DNA from: Halorhodospira sp.
Lineage (GTDB): Bacteria; Pseudomonadota; Gammaproteobacteria; Nitrococcales; Halorhodospiraceae
Direction of reading: 5' to 3'
Assembly (NCBI GenBank): GCA_007121755.1
Contig: SKJZ01000006.1
Coordinates: 1-7,470 of the forward strand
Length of the DNA stretch: 7,470 nt
Shown: positions 6,336 through 7,470 of the stretch, one piece after another
Layout: each line of letters starts with the position of its first letter
Numbering within the stretch: the stretch's first letter is position 1
Translations under genes and position numbers: made by a program
The notes under the pieces: model-generated
Databases searched by the model: none
The model's input: only the letters and a program-made list of their open reading frames with translations
What the model was told of the DNA's origin: nothing

Positions 6336-6881
6336 TTACTGGCCGTCGCGCACCAACCGGACCACGCCGCCACTACTCTTGCTCCAATAGTAGTCATTGC
6401 CAAGGTGGAAGTGGACGTACCACGCGTAGTCCGAATCTCCGGCGTAAGGCGAGGCCGACCAGAAATTGGACGAACCCGTATCCGGGAAGACCTTTTCATT
6501 GATGGCGGGTTCTGTCCGGCACAGCTCGACGATGCTGTTCAGCTCCTTGATATTGGGCAAGCGCCAGCCGTCGATATCCTCGGCATACTCCAAGGCCTCT
6601 TGCCAGGTCACCTCACTAGCGCCACCGCCACAGCCGCTTCCGTTCCAATCCATCCCTTCGGGGCAGCGACGCCACTCCAGGCTGGTGGGCTCGTGGCGAA
6701 CGACGCCTTCCCCGACATCCCCGACAACGGCAAAATCGCTCGACGGCGTACTCGGGGTGACGAACTCGTTGGTGCAATCGACCTCCAAGATCTCAGCTTG
6801 GGCCACCGTACCCGCCAGCAACAGGCCCAACACCATTGGGGCCAGCAAACCACCATACCGGATCGGTCCCGTGTTATTCAT
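6336..6881 (-). CDS. Secreted DUF1566 protein, paralogue of the 408-1034 gene
   Basis: 181 residues from ATG 6881, chosen because GGAGGAG (6895-6889) lies 7 bases upstream. The open frame extends to 6944, but no in-frame start there has both a good ribosome binding site and a sensible signal peptide. From 6881 the protein begins MNNTGPIRYGG, then a hydrophobic segment, then VAQA/EI, a signal peptidase I site. The mature part follows the DUF1566 pattern: TSLEWRRCPEGMDWNGSGCGG, GWRLPNIKELNSIVELC, NFWSASPYAGDSDYAW and the C-terminus VVRLVRDGQ. It is colinear with the protein at 408-1034, including four cysteines and RRC-EGM-WNG-GCGG. It lies 66 bases after the DUF1566 gene at 6948 and is probably in its operon. 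Likely a secreted, disulfide-containing ligand-binding protein; ligand unknown. Confidence 0.86.
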   Translation of the reverse strand: MNNTGPIRYGGLLAPMVLGLLLAGTVAQAEILEVDCTNEFVTPSTPSSDFAVVGDVGEGVVRHEPTSLEWRRCPEGMDWNGSGCGGGASEVTWQEALEYAEDIDGWRLPNIKELNSIVELCRTEPAINEKVFPDTGSSNFWSASPYAGDSDYAWYVHFHLGNDYYWSKSSGGVVRLVRDGQ

Positions 6882-6888
6882 GATCGCA

Positions 6889-6895
6889 CTCCTCC
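6889..6895 (-). promoter_or_regulatory. Ribosome binding site deciding the start at 6881
   Basis: GGAGGAG on the minus strand with a 7-base gap to ATG 6881. It removes 21 residues from the longest possible frame and leaves a normal signal peptide. Confidence 0.65.
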
Positions 6896-6947
6896 ATAGC
6901 AGCACCTCCTCCGTCATAACGAGACGGGCACACCCAATCAGCACGGA

Positions 6948-7470
6948 TTACTGTTCAACGCGCACCAACCGGACCCTGTGACTCTCGCTCTTGGGCCAGT
7001 TGCCGTAGCCATAGCGGAGATAGACGCCCCGCGCCCACTCCGAATCTCCAGCATAGGGCGATGCCGACCAGAAAGGGGACGGCTCCGTATTGGGAAAATA
7101 GTTCACGTCGATGGTCGGGTTTGTCCGACCGTAGTCCATAATAGAACGCAGTTCCTCGCGGGCAGGCATGCGCCAGTCGGAGGCACCGCAGAGTTCGGCG
7201 TTGTTGGTCGCGGCGACGAACTTTTCGGTATCGCAGTTCTCTTCGTCCACGCACACACCACCGCTTACGGTGCCGACAGAACCGCCGTCGTTCTCGCCGG
7301 TCGAGTTATACCAAGTGTAGGTGTGGTCTTTGTGGCGCAGGTGTTCCGGGTCGTCGACCTTGACCTCCCAGATCAGACCGGTGACGTTGTCGTGTACGCA
7401 GGACCAACGGGTGCCGTCGGCCTCGTCGCCTTCGGGGTCCCAGGCGGCACCCTGGATTTCCAGCGGCTCG
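6948..7470 (-). CDS. DUF1566-domain protein, N-terminal part outside the window
   Basis: The frame is open from the stop at 6948 to the right edge, giving the last 173 residues of a longer protein. The internal GTG at 7256 is not the start, since clear homology continues upstream of it. The visible part begins EPLEIQGAAWDPEGDEADG, then WSCVHDNVTGLIWEVKVDD, HLRHKDHTYTWYNSTGEN, CDTEKFVAATN, LCGASDWRMPAREELRSI, FWSASPYAGDSEWARG and the C-terminus VRLVRVEQ. It is colinear with the DUF1566 region of the lipoprotein at 1034-2674 (CTRDNVTGLIWEVKVDD, HLRHYRHSYSWYD, LCGHDDWRVPSRMEL), so the unseen part may carry a lipoprotein signal and Ig/FN3-like domains. The small DUF1566 gene at 6336-6881 follows 66 bases on. 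The two genes also share 17 identical bases at their 3' ends (6347-6363 and 6959-6975). Confidence 0.85.
   Translation of the reverse strand, partial: EPLEIQGAAWDPEGDEADGTRWSCVHDNVTGLIWEVKVDDPEHLRHKDHTYTWYNSTGENDGGSVGTVSGGVCVDEENCDTEKFVAATNNAELCGASDWRMPAREELRSIMDYGRTNPTIDVNYFPNTEPSPFWSASPYAGDSEWARGVYLRYGYGNWPKSESHRVRLVRVEQ

Noticed and set aside
6336..7070. Diversity-generating retroelement targets: DUF1566 domains are C-type-lectin-like, and the two right-hand genes share identical 3' ends (17 bases) flanking divergent codons.
   Set aside because: The divergent stretches differ in length by one codon and at many non-adenine-type positions, and no reverse transcriptase or template repeat is in the window. 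Ordinary paralogue divergence explains it better.

Overview
The window is GC-rich bacterial DNA with dense, tightly packed genes. Signal peptides, a lipoprotein with a non-Asp residue at +2, and an outer-membrane beta-barrel protein show a diderm. The protein families (DUF560-type TPR/barrel protein, FecR-domain secreted protein, several DUF1566 proteins, a CxxC-containing SAM methyltransferase) fit a gammaproteobacterium best. The secreted proteins are strongly acidic, which would suit a salt-adapted member, but I cannot name a genus.

Layout, left to right. Positions 1-407 hold no convincing complete gene. They contain a candidate response-regulator promoter (292-326), a truncated copy of the same box at the left edge, and a possible gene start (198, minus) running off the edge. 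Positions 408-5652 are a leftward four-gene operon, read in the order TPR/beta-barrel protein (5652-4213), FecR-domain protein (4223-2622), DUF1566 lipoprotein (2674-1034) and small secreted DUF1566 protein (1034-408). Neighbouring genes overlap by 11, 53 and 1 bp, so the four are almost certainly co-transcribed and translationally coupled. A rightward methyltransferase gene (5682-6332) diverges from the operon across 29 bp. It converges, with 3 bp between stop codons, on a second leftward pair: a small DUF1566 protein (6881-6336) preceded by a larger DUF1566 protein cut by the right edge (6948-7470).

Interpretation. The TPR/barrel protein has the architecture and C-terminal sequence pattern of the Slam family (DUF560, type XI secretion), which moves lipoproteins and some soluble proteins across the outer membrane. 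Its immediate neighbour carries an N-terminal FecR domain, an acidic linker and a beta-rich C-terminal domain that could be a Slam-type cargo barrel. The DUF1566 lipoprotein and the small DUF1566 protein would then be further surface or periplasmic partners. The large+small DUF1566 module occurs twice in the window.

The most unusual signal is regulatory. TGTAAG-N5-TGTAAG (minus strand) occurs twice, each time followed at about 10-12 bp by a -10-like hexamer: once before the TPR/barrel operon and once in the left gene-free region. A third, truncated copy lies at position 1. This is the geometry of promoters activated by OmpR/PhoB-family response regulators. At the divergent junction the box also covers the translation start of the methyltransferase.
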